DNA of 64,000 nucleotides from an uncultured Victivallis sp. (GTDB lineage: Bacteria; Verrucomicrobiota; Lentisphaeria; Victivallales; Victivallaceae), in the NCBI GenBank assembly GCA_944389895.1, contig CALXOA010000119.1, forward strand, positions 26,548-90,547, written 5' to 3'. The notes beneath the pieces are model-generated. The model did not search any database, had not been told where the DNA came from, and worked only from the letters and a program-made list of their open reading frames with translations. Each line of letters opens with the position of its first letter. The stretch's first letter is position 1. The translations under genes were made by a program, and so were the position numbers. This document shows positions 25,156 through 33,399 of the stretch, piece after piece.

Positions 25156-26544
25156 ATGTCAACCGGAAAAGCACGTGTCATCTTCATGCCGCACGCGAAC
25201 ATTCAGTACTCCCAGCTCCCTCCCGAAAAACGGAGTTGGGTCTGCGAAAACTGCTATCGCCCGCTGTTCGAGCTGGTTCGCGACAGCGGTGCGAAAATCG
25301 CTTTTGAAGCCAGCGGCCGCACGCTCGAAGTGATGCATGACGAAACACCACAGGTACTGGCGCTGCTGAAAGAACTCGTCTCCGCAGGCCGGATCGAACC
25401 GATCGGTTCACCTTTCATCCATGTGATGCTTGCGAACATTCCACCGGAAGTCGCGCTGGATACCCTGAAACATGGCCTCGACGCCTGGGAGAAATACACC
25501 GGGATCCGCCCCGAAACCGGCTGGAATCCGGAGTGCGGATGGGCCGGACATCTGCCGGAGCTCTACCGGGAAGCAGGCTTCAAGTCGCTGGTGATGGATG
25601 CCGACAGTTTTCTGCTCTCCTTTCCCGAGATCCGGGAGGCGACCGGACTCCGGTATGACGTTCAGGGGCACAGCAACAAGAATCATCTCTTCAAAATCGA
25701 GAAATTCATCGAGAACAAGCCGGATTTTCTGCGTTATCTGACCAACCCGTCGGTCGCGCCGAACGGGTTGCAGCTGATTTTCCGCAGTGACTGCATGGCC
25801 AATCCGATGCTCTGGTACCTGATGGGGGCGACCGAAGGCATGCGCGACACGCCGGTGACTCTCGATGAGATCCGCCGGATGCTTCAGAGTTGGCTGCCCC
25901 GGATCGCGGCGACCGGCAGTTTCATCATGCCCTACGCCGAAGATGCCGAATACATCGGCAGCAGCGCCTACTTCTATGTGAAACAATTCAATCAGGCGCG
26001 CTTTTTCGAACCGGAACCGGGCAGTATCGGCCGATTCCGCGAACTGCTCGCAATGGCGGAGGAGATCGGCTATGAGCTCTCCACGCCCGCGGAAGTGCTC
26101 CGCACCGCCCACACCGTGATTCCGAACGACCTGATCGAGAACATCGAAAACGGAGCCGCATGGCACGGCGGCACGGCGAAGGCCTGGGCGAACACCGAGT
26201 ACTCCCGCATTCTCGACCCGGTCTGTCGTTCGATCGTCGACGGTATCATCACGCTGGAAAGAAGGTTCGGCTGCCGCACACCGGAACTTGAAAGAGCCTG
26301 GAAAGCCGTTGCGAGCGCCTATGTCTCGGATTCGCGCTGGCCGCCGCTGCCGACGTCTCCCGGCCGGTTCAACGTCCGGGAAACACTCGACGATCTCAAG
26401 AGCGCCAATCGACTGCTCGGAGAAGCGATGGAAAAAGGCGGCATCGCCGGACGGCGGGCGCTCTATTCGGCACCGCTGATGGCAACCCAGATCGACCTTG
26501 TCGAAAAGATCCTGATGGAACGCAGTTACTTCGGGGAACAGTGA
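25156..26544 (+). CDS. GH57-like glycoside hydrolase
   Basis: 462 residues; AGGAG lies about ten bases ahead of the ATG. The N-terminal (beta/alpha)7-barrel pattern resembles family 57: MPHANIQYSQL at the start, IEPIGSPFIHVMLANIP, and TGWNPECGWAGHLPELYREAGF, where the Glu of NPECGW matches the family's nucleophile motif. A later FIMPYAEDAEYIG may supply the acid/base Asp. Family 57 contains amylases, branching enzymes and alpha-galactosidases working intracellularly. Its place after a GH36 enzyme and its lack of a signal peptide suggest cytoplasmic processing of the same glycan. It is clearly divergent, so GH57 membership should be tested. Confidence 0.7.
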   Translation: MSTGKARVIFMPHANIQYSQLPPEKRSWVCENCYRPLFELVRDSGAKIAFEASGRTLEVMHDETPQVLALLKELVSAGRIEPIGSPFIHVMLANIPPEVALDTLKHGLDAWEKYTGIRPETGWNPECGWAGHLPELYREAGFKSLVMDADSFLLSFPEIREATGLRYDVQGHSNKNHLFKIEKFIENKPDFLRYLTNPSVAPNGLQLIFRSDCMANPMLWYLMGATEGMRDTPVTLDEIRRMLQSWLPRIAATGSFIMPYAEDAEYIGSSAYFYVKQFNQARFFEPEPGSIGRFRELLAMAEEIGYELSTPAEVLRTAHTVIPNDLIENIENGAAWHGGTAKAWANTEYSRILDPVCRSIVDGIITLERRFGCRTPELERAWKAVASAYVSDSRWPPLPTSPGRFNVRETLDDLKSANRLLGEAMEKGGIAGRRALYSAPLMATQIDLVEKILMERSYFGEQ

Positions 26545-26548
26545 TCTT

Positions 26549-27526
26549 GTGACTTGCCGTCTTCACACTGCGCATTTTCAGCTGACCGGCCGCTGCAACC
26601 TCGCCTGCCGTTTCTGCGGCCAGAGCCGGGGCATGCTGGCCGCGGAGCAGTGCGAACTCCCCCTCCCGGTCTGGCTGCGCACGGCAGCAGAGCTGAAACA
26701 GGCGGCGGCAGCGTCCGGACGGACGGCAAAAATCGCGCTCTGGGGCGGCGAACCCCTGCTGTACAGCGGATTCGATACGCTCGCGGAGCAGCTGTACCAT
26801 GACGGTTTCGAACTGGAGATCGTCACGAACGGTACCTTGATCGACCACCACAGCGATACATTGTGCGAATGCCTCGATACGATTCACGTTTCGCTTGACG
26901 GATTCGGCGCAGCGCACGATGCGGTACGTGGCGCCGGAGTCTTCGAACGGGTCCGGCGCAATCTGCCGCTGCTGAAAAGGCGGCGCGGCAAACTGGTGTT
27001 CCTCTGTACCATCTCCGATGCGAATGTCGACCGGATGGCGCAGTTGCCGCATCAGTTGGCGGAACTGGGTCCGGATGAGATTGTCCTGCAGCAGCTGATG
27101 TACCTCACCGGGCCGGAGATCGCCGCCTACCGCGACTTCAGCCGTCGCATTTTCGGTTGCGACTACCCGGAACTTGAAGCGTGGCGACGAGACGACGACC
27201 GCGACTATCTCACGATGCTGCGTGAAGGGGTACTCCAAGTTGCACAGGAACACTATCCGGTCCCGGTCCGCTTCACCCCGCACCTCTACCCTGATCATGC
27301 CGGTACGCCAGCCTGTTCCGCGCCGGAACACCGGGTCCACATCCGGCATGACGGGGCAATCGGCTTCTGTACCGACTACTTCGGTTTCACGGCCGGCAAC
27401 ATCTGTGATGGATCACTTGAAATGATTTTCAACTCTCCCGGAGCGGTCGCTTTCCGTAACGCGGTGGCGGAAGAGCAACTTCCGATCTGCCGTCACTGCC
27501 CATGGCGGCTTCAGAAATTCGTCTGA
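26549..27526 (+). CDS. Radical SAM protein with SPASM-like C-terminus
   Basis: 325 residues, GTG start five bases after the GH57-like gene. The [4Fe-4S] radical SAM motif is CNLACRFC (C16, C20, C23). It is followed by ALWGGEPLL, LEIVTNGTLID and DTIHVSLDGFG, all typical barrel motifs. The C-terminus holds further cysteines (C in GTPACSAPEH, GFCTDYFG, NICDGS, LPICRHCPW), as in SPASM/twitch maturases with auxiliary clusters. Such enzymes modify peptides or proteins, for example sulfatase maturation, but no sulfatase or precursor peptide is visible nearby. It is the last gene of a sugar-catabolic operon, which is an odd setting; its substrate is unknown. Confidence 0.85.
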   Translation: MTCRLHTAHFQLTGRCNLACRFCGQSRGMLAAEQCELPLPVWLRTAAELKQAAAASGRTAKIALWGGEPLLYSGFDTLAEQLYHDGFELEIVTNGTLIDHHSDTLCECLDTIHVSLDGFGAAHDAVRGAGVFERVRRNLPLLKRRRGKLVFLCTISDANVDRMAQLPHQLAELGPDEIVLQQLMYLTGPEIAAYRDFSRRIFGCDYPELEAWRRDDDRDYLTMLREGVLQVAQEHYPVPVRFTPHLYPDHAGTPACSAPEHRVHIRHDGAIGFCTDYFGFTAGNICDGSLEMIFNSPGAVAFRNAVAEEQLPICRHCPWRLQKFV

Positions 27527-27644
27527 ACCTCAGGGGACGGAAATTCCATTTTCCCCGGACTTCCTCTCTGCCGTCTCTTTCCTTTTCAGAAACTCCAGGA
27601 CGAACTTTTCAAGATCTTTCCCGGAAAAAAAAACGGATCAAGGC

Positions 27645-27672
27645 TTGGAAAAAAGTTTTTTTGTTGTATACT
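27645..27672 (+). promoter_or_regulatory. Promoter of the ROK-uxuB-uxuA operon
   Basis: TTGGAA (27645-27650), a 16-base spacer, TATACT (27667-27672). The expected transcript start near 27679 falls inside the palindrome described next. Confidence 0.6.
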
Positions 27673-27675
27673 ATT

Positions 27676-27698
27676 CTTTGTAAATAAAATTAACAAAG
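27676..27698. promoter_or_regulatory. Candidate ROK operator palindrome
   Basis: A 23-base near-perfect inverted repeat with arms CTTTGTAAAT and ATTAACAAAG around AAA (nine of ten positions pair). Its size and position over the transcript start fit autoregulation by the ROK protein encoded 18 bases downstream, as known for XylR/NagC-type operators. Confidence 0.6.
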
Positions 27699-27716
27699 AA
27701 AGAGAAGATCCGGATC

Positions 27717-28772
27717 ATGCCCACCTCATCCGACAAACTGCTCCGGCTGCTGTTACGCAGAGGAACGCTTTCGCGGGCGGAACTCGCCCGGGCGATGCGC
27801 CTCAGCCGCCCTGCGGTTTCGGTGCTGGTGGAAAATCTGCTCCGGCAGGGAATCCTGACCGAACGCGGCTGCGGCGCGTCCAACGGCGGCAAGCCCCCCA
27901 TCATCCTCGAACTTGTGAAAAGCCGGTTCGGGGCGATCGGGATCGATATCGGCAATGAAACGCTGTTGCGCGGCGTACTGTGCAACGCGGCCGGGGAACC
28001 GGTCTCGGCTCTGGAGTTTCCCCACGACAACACTTTTGAGAGCATCGCCGCGGAAACCGGTCGCCTCGCCCGGGAACTCTCCGAAAGGAGTACTGCCCCC
28101 ATCGCCGGGATCGGCGTGGCCGTGGCCGGGCAGGTCGATTACGAAGCAAACGAAGTCGTTTACTGCAAGAACTTTCCGCTGAAAGGAGAAAATCTCGCTC
28201 CGCGGCTGGAAGCGGCGCTCGGAGTGCCGGTCCGACTCGACAACCGGGCACGGGCGGCGGCAAGGCGGGAATACTATTTCGGAGCGGCGCAGAATGCCGA
28301 GGACTTCATCTTCATTTCAGCGGAACGCGGCATCGGAACCGCAATCTACCTCGGCGGCCGCCTCTTCACCGGCCGGGCCGGTGTGGCGGGGGAGATCCGG
28401 GATCTGCTGATTCCCGCCCCCGACGGCACGGCCATGCTGCCGGTCGAGGAGGCGATGAGCGAGAAATTTCTGGCGGGACTGCCGCCGGAACCGGCCCGGA
28501 GTTATCTGCTCGCCAGTGCCGCCTATGTGATCACACTGTTGTCAAACCTGCTCGATCCGGCGCTGATCGTACTCGGCGGGCGTTTCCGCGACCTCGGGAA
28601 CGGCTTCGCCGGGGAACTTGCGGGGCGCATCGGTCTTGAACCGCGCCACCGCCTCGAAATCACACTGTCCCAGAGCGGACGCGACGGTGCGGCTCTCGGA
28701 GCCGCTCTCGACGTGGTTCTGCAATATCAAACCGATACCACCCTGAACAATTTTCAAGGAGAGACGAAATGA
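27717..28772 (+). CDS. ROK-family transcriptional regulator
   Basis: 351 residues. Residues 1-65 form a winged helix (LRLLLRRGTLSRAELARAMRLSRPAVSVLVENLLRQGILTE). The rest is a ROK sugar-kinase-like domain: FGAIGIDIGNETLLRGVL, IAGIGVAVAGQVDYE, VPVRLDNRARAAARREYYFG and FISAERGIGTAIYLGGRLFTG. The usual cysteine-rich zinc loop after AGEIG (CxCGxxGC) is missing: the sequence goes AGEIRDLLIPAPDGTAMLPVEEAM. So it is probably a pure sensor without kinase activity. GAGAAGATCC provides the ribosome site and its stop overlaps uxuB (ATGA). It likely controls this mannonate operon in response to a uronate-pathway metabolite. Confidence 0.88.
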   Translation: MPTSSDKLLRLLLRRGTLSRAELARAMRLSRPAVSVLVENLLRQGILTERGCGASNGGKPPIILELVKSRFGAIGIDIGNETLLRGVLCNAAGEPVSALEFPHDNTFESIAAETGRLARELSERSTAPIAGIGVAVAGQVDYEANEVVYCKNFPLKGENLAPRLEAALGVPVRLDNRARAAARREYYFGAAQNAEDFIFISAERGIGTAIYLGGRLFTGRAGVAGEIRDLLIPAPDGTAMLPVEEAMSEKFLAGLPPEPARSYLLASAAYVITLLSNLLDPALIVLGGRFRDLGNGFAGELAGRIGLEPRHRLEITLSQSGRDGAALGAALDVVLQYQTDTTLNNFQGETK

Positions 28773-29614
28773 AAGTGGATCTGACCGGTAAAGTGGCCGT
28801 CGTCACCGGCGGCGGCGGTATCCTGTGCAGCGTCATGGCGAAGGCCCTCGCGGCGGCCGGCGCGAAAGTCGCGATTCTCGATCTCAAGGAGGACGCAGCA
28901 AAGAAGGTCGCCGGAGAAATCAACGCCGCCGGCGGGAAAGCGGTCGGAATCGCCGCAAACGTGCTCGATGTGGAGAGCCTCAAGCAGGCCGAGGCTGCGG
29001 TCAAAGCCGAATTCGGCGCCTGCGACATCCTGATCAACGGCGCGGGGGGGAACAATCCCAGGGGAACCACCAGCAAGGAGTTTCTCTTCAAGGAGGATCT
29101 CGCCCGGAAAGTCGAAGGGGTCACCACATTCTTCGACCTGGATCCGGCCGGTGTCGGCTTCGTGTTCAACCTGAACTTTCTCGGAACGCTGCTGACCACC
29201 CAGGCGTTCTGCCGCGACATGGCGGCCGCAGGGGCCGGAACGGTGATCAACATTTCGAGCATGAACGCCTTCACGCCGCTGACCAAGATTCCGGCCTATT
29301 CCGGGGCCAAGGCGGCGATCAGCAATTTCACCCAGTGGCTCGCCGTCCACTTTTCGAAGGTCGGAATCCGGGTCAACGCGATCGCGCCCGGTTTCTTCCT
29401 GACCGAGCAGAACCGTACCCTTCTGACCAATCCGGACGGCAGCCTCACCGCGCGCGGCAACACCATTCTCGCGCACACGCCGATGGGCCGCTTCGGCACG
29501 CCGGACGATCTCACCGGGGCACTGCTGTTCCTGGTTGACGATACCGCCTCCAGTTTCATCAACGGAGTGGTGCTGCCGGTCGACGGCGCCTTCTCCGCCT
29601 TCTCCGGAGTGTAG
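28769..29614 (+). CDS. uxuB: SDR-type D-mannonate oxidoreductase (fructuronate reductase)
   Basis: 281 residues. Short-chain dehydrogenase pattern: VAVVTGGGGILCSVMAKAL (nucleotide loop), INGAGGNNP, INISSMNAFTPLTKIPAYSGAK (catalytic Ser, Y177, K181) and a C-terminal PVDGAFSAFSGV. The NNPRGTTSKEF insert and the long DLDPAGVGFVFNLNFLGTLL segment match the SDR class of D-mannonate oxidoreductase found beside uxuA in Bacillus-like operons. It interconverts fructuronate and mannonate with NAD(H). It starts inside the ROK stop codon and lies four bases before uxuA, so the assignment is strongly backed by context. Confidence 0.88.
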   Translation: MKVDLTGKVAVVTGGGGILCSVMAKALAAAGAKVAILDLKEDAAKKVAGEINAAGGKAVGIAANVLDVESLKQAEAAVKAEFGACDILINGAGGNNPRGTTSKEFLFKEDLARKVEGVTTFFDLDPAGVGFVFNLNFLGTLLTTQAFCRDMAAAGAGTVINISSMNAFTPLTKIPAYSGAKAAISNFTQWLAVHFSKVGIRVNAIAPGFFLTEQNRTLLTNPDGSLTARGNTILAHTPMGRFGTPDDLTGALLFLVDDTASSFINGVVLPVDGAFSAFSGV

Positions 29615-29618
29615 TGCA

Positions 29619-30815
29619 ATGGCTTACAATATGGAACAAACTTTCCGCTGGTACGGTCCGAAGGACCCGGTTCCCCTCGAGTTCGTCCGTCAGACCGGGG
29701 CGACCGGTGTGGTCAGCAGCCTGCATCACATTCCCTACGGCGAGGTGTGGACGGTCGAGGAGATTCAGAAGCATCAGAAACTGATCGCAGACGCCGGTCT
29801 GGTCTGGAGCGTCGTCGAGAGCCTGCCGGTTCACGAGGATATCAAAACCGGCAGCGGCCGCTGTGAGGAGTACATCGCCAACTACAAGGAGAGCCTGCGC
29901 AACCTCGGCAAATGCGGCATCCGGGTGGTGACCTACAACTTCATGCCGGTGCTTGACTGGATCCGTACCGATCTGCGCTACCGGCTGCCCGACGGTTCCG
30001 AGGCGCTCTACTTCAACCAGGCCCAGTTCGCCGCCTTCGAAATCTTCATCCTGAAGCGCGAGGGCGCCGAGAAGGCGTATACCCCGGAGAAGGTCGCCGA
30101 GGCAAAGGCGTTCTTTGAAAGCATGTCCCCGGAAGAGGTGCAGAAGTTCACCACCGGATTGATCGACAACTTCCCGGGCTTCAAGGGTGTAACGCTTGAA
30201 GATGTCCGCGCGATGCTTGCGAAGTATCAGTCGCTGACCCGGGCCGATCTCGAGGCGAACCTGAAGCATTTCCTCACCGAAGTCTGTCCGGTCGCCGAAG
30301 AGGCGGGCTGCATCCTGGTGATCCATCCCGATGACCCGCCCTATCCGATCCTCGGGCTGCCGCGGATCTTCAGTACCATCGACGACATCAGAAAGCTGCT
30401 CAAGATGGTGGACAGCCCCGCGAACGGAATCTGCTTCTGCGCCGGCAGCTTCAGCGGCCGGCTCGACAATGACATCGTCGAGATGTTCAAGGCGTGCGCC
30501 GACCGGGTCGGCTTCGTGCACCTGCGCAGCACCCAGCATGACGGGAAGGGCAACTTCTTCGAGGCGAATCACCTGGAAGGAGTGGTCGACATGTACGGTC
30601 TGGTCAAGGCGATCATCGAGGAGCAGGTCCGCCGCAAAAAAGCGGGGCGCGCCGACTGGCGGCTCCCCTTCCGCCCGGACCATGGTCACACCATGCTCGA
30701 CGATCTCGCCAAGCCCCCCTGCCCGAATCCGGGTTACACCGCGATCGGCCGTCTGAAGGGACTCGCCGAGATCCGCGGTCTCGAACACGGCATTTTGAAG
30801 TCGATGAACCTCTGA
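29619..30815 (+). CDS. uxuA: Mannonate dehydratase
   Basis: 398 residues from the ATG at 29619 (MAYNMEQTFRWYGPKDPV); GGAG lies ten bases upstream. It has the UxuA signature all along: TGATGVVSSLHHIPYGEVW, VVESLPVHEDIKTGSG, VVTYNFMPVLDWIRTDL, CILVIHPDDPPYPILGLPRI, GICFCAGSFSGR, FVHLRSTQ and FRPDHGHTMLDD. Length is as expected. It dehydrates D-mannonate to 2-keto-3-deoxygluconate with Fe2+/Mn2+ in the cytoplasm, in hexuronate (glucuronate) breakdown. It is the last gene of the ROK operon and is followed by a strong terminator. UxaC, KdgK and KdgA are not in the window. Confidence 0.96.
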   Translation: MAYNMEQTFRWYGPKDPVPLEFVRQTGATGVVSSLHHIPYGEVWTVEEIQKHQKLIADAGLVWSVVESLPVHEDIKTGSGRCEEYIANYKESLRNLGKCGIRVVTYNFMPVLDWIRTDLRYRLPDGSEALYFNQAQFAAFEIFILKREGAEKAYTPEKVAEAKAFFESMSPEEVQKFTTGLIDNFPGFKGVTLEDVRAMLAKYQSLTRADLEANLKHFLTEVCPVAEEAGCILVIHPDDPPYPILGLPRIFSTIDDIRKLLKMVDSPANGICFCAGSFSGRLDNDIVEMFKACADRVGFVHLRSTQHDGKGNFFEANHLEGVVDMYGLVKAIIEEQVRRKKAGRADWRLPFRPDHGHTMLDDLAKPPCPNPGYTAIGRLKGLAEIRGLEHGILKSMNL

Positions 30816-30833
30816 AGTTCCGTCGCATCCACG

Positions 30834-30870
30834 CCGCCCGCTGCTCCGGCAGCCGGGCGGTTTTCTTTTT
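30834..30870 (+). terminator. Rho-independent terminator of the uxu operon
   Basis: GC-rich stem CCGCCCG...CGGGCGG (30834-30840 / 30854-30860), with inner CTGC/GCAG pairing, followed directly by TTTTCTTTTT. It lies 18 bases after the uxuA stop and faces priA. Confidence 0.88.
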
Positions 30871-30893
30871 CTCCCCGGGACAGGGAGTCCGCG

Positions 30894-33122
30894 TCAGAGC
30901 AGCGACTGGGCATCCACGTCGGCGTAGACCTCGATCCCCGCGGGCGGTGTCCGGTGCAGCACCAGAACGCGGAGCGCCTGCCGCAGAATCCGAAGTTTAC
31001 GCCCGCGGATGATCAGCATATAACGGAACTTCCCCTTGATCCGTTCGATCGGCGCCGGCGAAGGTCCGGCCAGTTTGATCTGATCGTGGGCATACCGCTG
31101 AAGTTCCGCGGTGAAAGCGGTCGCGTAATCGACCAGCCGCGTCTCATCCTCGCCCCGGAAATGGACCGCGATCAGATGGGAGAACGGGGGATAATCGAGC
31201 AATTCGCGAAATTCGAGATCGAACTTTGAAAACCCGTCGAAATCGAGGTTCGCGGCATAGCGGATCGTCTCGTTCTCCGGGTTGCCGGTCTGGATGAACA
31301 CCTCGCCGCGGATGTCGCCGCGGCCGGCGCGGCCGGCCACCTGGGTGATCAGCTGGAACGTCCGTTCCGGAGCGCGGAAATCCGGCATCGCCAGTCCGAG
31401 GTCGGCATTGATCAATCCCACCAGCGTCACATTGGGAAAATGAAGTCCTTTGGCGATCATCTGGGTTCCGATCAGGATGTCGAGTTCACCGCGCCGGAAC
31501 TTCTCCAGCACCGTTTCGTAGTCGTCGGCGCCGCGCATGGTATCGGAATCCATCCGGGCGATCCGGGCGGGTTTGAAAACCGCACCGGCGATGCTCTCGA
31601 TCTTCTCGGTACCGACCCCGGCGTACCGGATTCTGGGGGAACCGCACTGGGGACACACCGAATAGGCCTCGATCACGCCGCCGCACAGGTGGCAGGTCAA
31701 CGTCTCATGCAGCTTCGAGTAGGTGTAGGCGACCGAACAATCCGGACACCGCGCCTCGAAACCGCACTCCTCGCAGATCATCACCCGCGCATATCCGCGG
31801 CGGTTCAGAAAAAGGATGCTCTGTTCCCCGCGGTTCATCCGGTCGAACACCGCGTCGACCAACGGCTTCGAGAAGACGTTGCTGCGGCCCGGCTCCGGCG
31901 GTCCGGCAAGGCGCTGATCGATGATCCGGATATGCGGAGCGAGCTTGTTGTCGACCTGCGACGCCATCCGGGCCAGCAGGAACTTGCCGGTCGCGGCGTT
32001 GCGGACCGATTCCGCCGACGGCGTGGCGGATCCGAGGATCACCGCCGCATTTTCGAGCTTGCCCCGCATCACCGCCACGTCGCGCGCGGAATAGCGCGGA
32101 GCTTCGGATTGCTTGTAACTGGATTCATGCTCCTCGTCGACGATGATCAGCCCGAGGTTGCGGAACGGCGCGAACAGCGCCGACCTTGCACCGACCGCAA
32201 TTGCGACCTCGCCGTCGTTGATCCGGTTCCATTCGTCGAACCGCTCCCCGTCGGAGAGGCGGCTGTGCAGAATGCTGAGCCGGTCGCCGAAACGGGCGCG
32301 GAACCGGCGCACCGTCTGAGGCGTCAGGGAGATCTCCGGCACCAGTACGATGGCCGACTTTCCGAGAGACAGGGCGTCAGCGATCGCCTGCAGATAGACT
32401 TCGGTCTTTCCCGAATTGGTCACGCCGTGCAGCAGAAGAACGTGGCTCGCACTCTTTCCCCGCAGCATGTCGGCGATCAATTCGAGAGCCTTCCGCTGGT
32501 CGGGAGACGGGGGAAGCGGCTTCGACGGAAGCACCGTCGAGTCGCCGAAAACGTCGCGCCGGACGATCTCATCGACCGTCTCGACGATCTTGTGACGAAT
32601 CAACGTCCGGAGCGCCGACTGGCTGAAAGAGGCGGTCAACGCCTTCAAGCCGTCGGAGGATTTTGCGCCATGAGCCAGCAGCGCCTTCAGGAGGGCGACC
32701 CGCAGTGCGGCGCCGGGCTTCTCCGAATTGCCGGCGATGAAGCGCTGCGCGGCCTCGACGTCGGCGATCCGGTAGAGGCGGCGGATTTTGTGGCGGATTC
32801 TGCCGCTGCGCACCGCGGCGGGCAGCAGAGTGCGGATCGACTGTTCCTGACTACAGCAGTAATATTCGGCCATCCAGCGGCCGAGCTTCACGAGTTGTTC
32901 CGGGACATGGGCGCGGGTTTCGCAGATGGCTGAAATCGGCTTGAGGCGTCCTTCGTAATCCGGATGTTCGGCGAGGCTCAGCACATACCCCTCGCGGCGG
33001 GAGCGCCCGAACGGGACGGACACCATTGTGCCGACCTTGATCCGGTCCGCCAGATGTTCCGGGATCAGATAGTCGAACTCCTTGTCGAGGGCGAGATCGA
33101 CGATTACCTTTGCCACCGCCAT
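30894..33122 (-). CDS. priA: Primosomal replication-restart helicase PriA
   Basis: 742 residues. The N-terminal DNA-binding part begins VAKVIVDLALDKEFDYLIPEHL and SVPFGRSRREGYVL. Helicase motifs follow: LLLHGVTNSGKTEVYLQAI (Walker A), LIIVDEEHESSYKQ (DEEH), VILGSATPSAES and QMIAKGLHFPNVTLVG. The zinc cluster is CEECGFEARCPDC and CHLCGG..CPQCGSP, eight cysteines as in the family. QVAGRAGRGDIRGEV is helicase motif VI. PriA reloads the replisome at stalled forks. AAAGG precedes the ATG. It stands alone, converging on uxuA and divergent from thrC. Confidence 0.96.
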   Translation of the reverse strand: MAVAKVIVDLALDKEFDYLIPEHLADRIKVGTMVSVPFGRSRREGYVLSLAEHPDYEGRLKPISAICETRAHVPEQLVKLGRWMAEYYCCSQEQSIRTLLPAAVRSGRIRHKIRRLYRIADVEAAQRFIAGNSEKPGAALRVALLKALLAHGAKSSDGLKALTASFSQSALRTLIRHKIVETVDEIVRRDVFGDSTVLPSKPLPPSPDQRKALELIADMLRGKSASHVLLLHGVTNSGKTEVYLQAIADALSLGKSAIVLVPEISLTPQTVRRFRARFGDRLSILHSRLSDGERFDEWNRINDGEVAIAVGARSALFAPFRNLGLIIVDEEHESSYKQSEAPRYSARDVAVMRGKLENAAVILGSATPSAESVRNAATGKFLLARMASQVDNKLAPHIRIIDQRLAGPPEPGRSNVFSKPLVDAVFDRMNRGEQSILFLNRRGYARVMICEECGFEARCPDCSVAYTYSKLHETLTCHLCGGVIEAYSVCPQCGSPRIRYAGVGTEKIESIAGAVFKPARIARMDSDTMRGADDYETVLEKFRRGELDILIGTQMIAKGLHFPNVTLVGLINADLGLAMPDFRAPERTFQLITQVAGRAGRGDIRGEVFIQTGNPENETIRYAANLDFDGFSKFDLEFRELLDYPPFSHLIAVHFRGEDETRLVDYATAFTAELQRYAHDQIKLAGPSPAPIERIKGKFRYMLIIRGRKLRILRQALRVLVLHRTPPAGIEVYADVDAQSLL

Positions 33123-33399
33123 GAGAAAACCTTTCCGCTTCGAATGTCCGCGGCGGGTAATATACCGGCTGCCGGGAAGAAAAGCAACATCTTCCGAGTG
33201 TTTCCGAAACGGAAAAATGACAACCCGCCCCCCGGAATCACCGATTCTCCGGCACGCGCCCCCGCCGGCAGGAAAAGCGCGCCGGCAGGAGGAACCGCGA
33301 ATAACCCGCTTTCCGGGTGGAAAAAAGCGGCGTTCCGGTGTACATTAAGTGGAGAGTGGATCGATTGAAAACCCTTTTGAACGGATAGAGCATCACATC

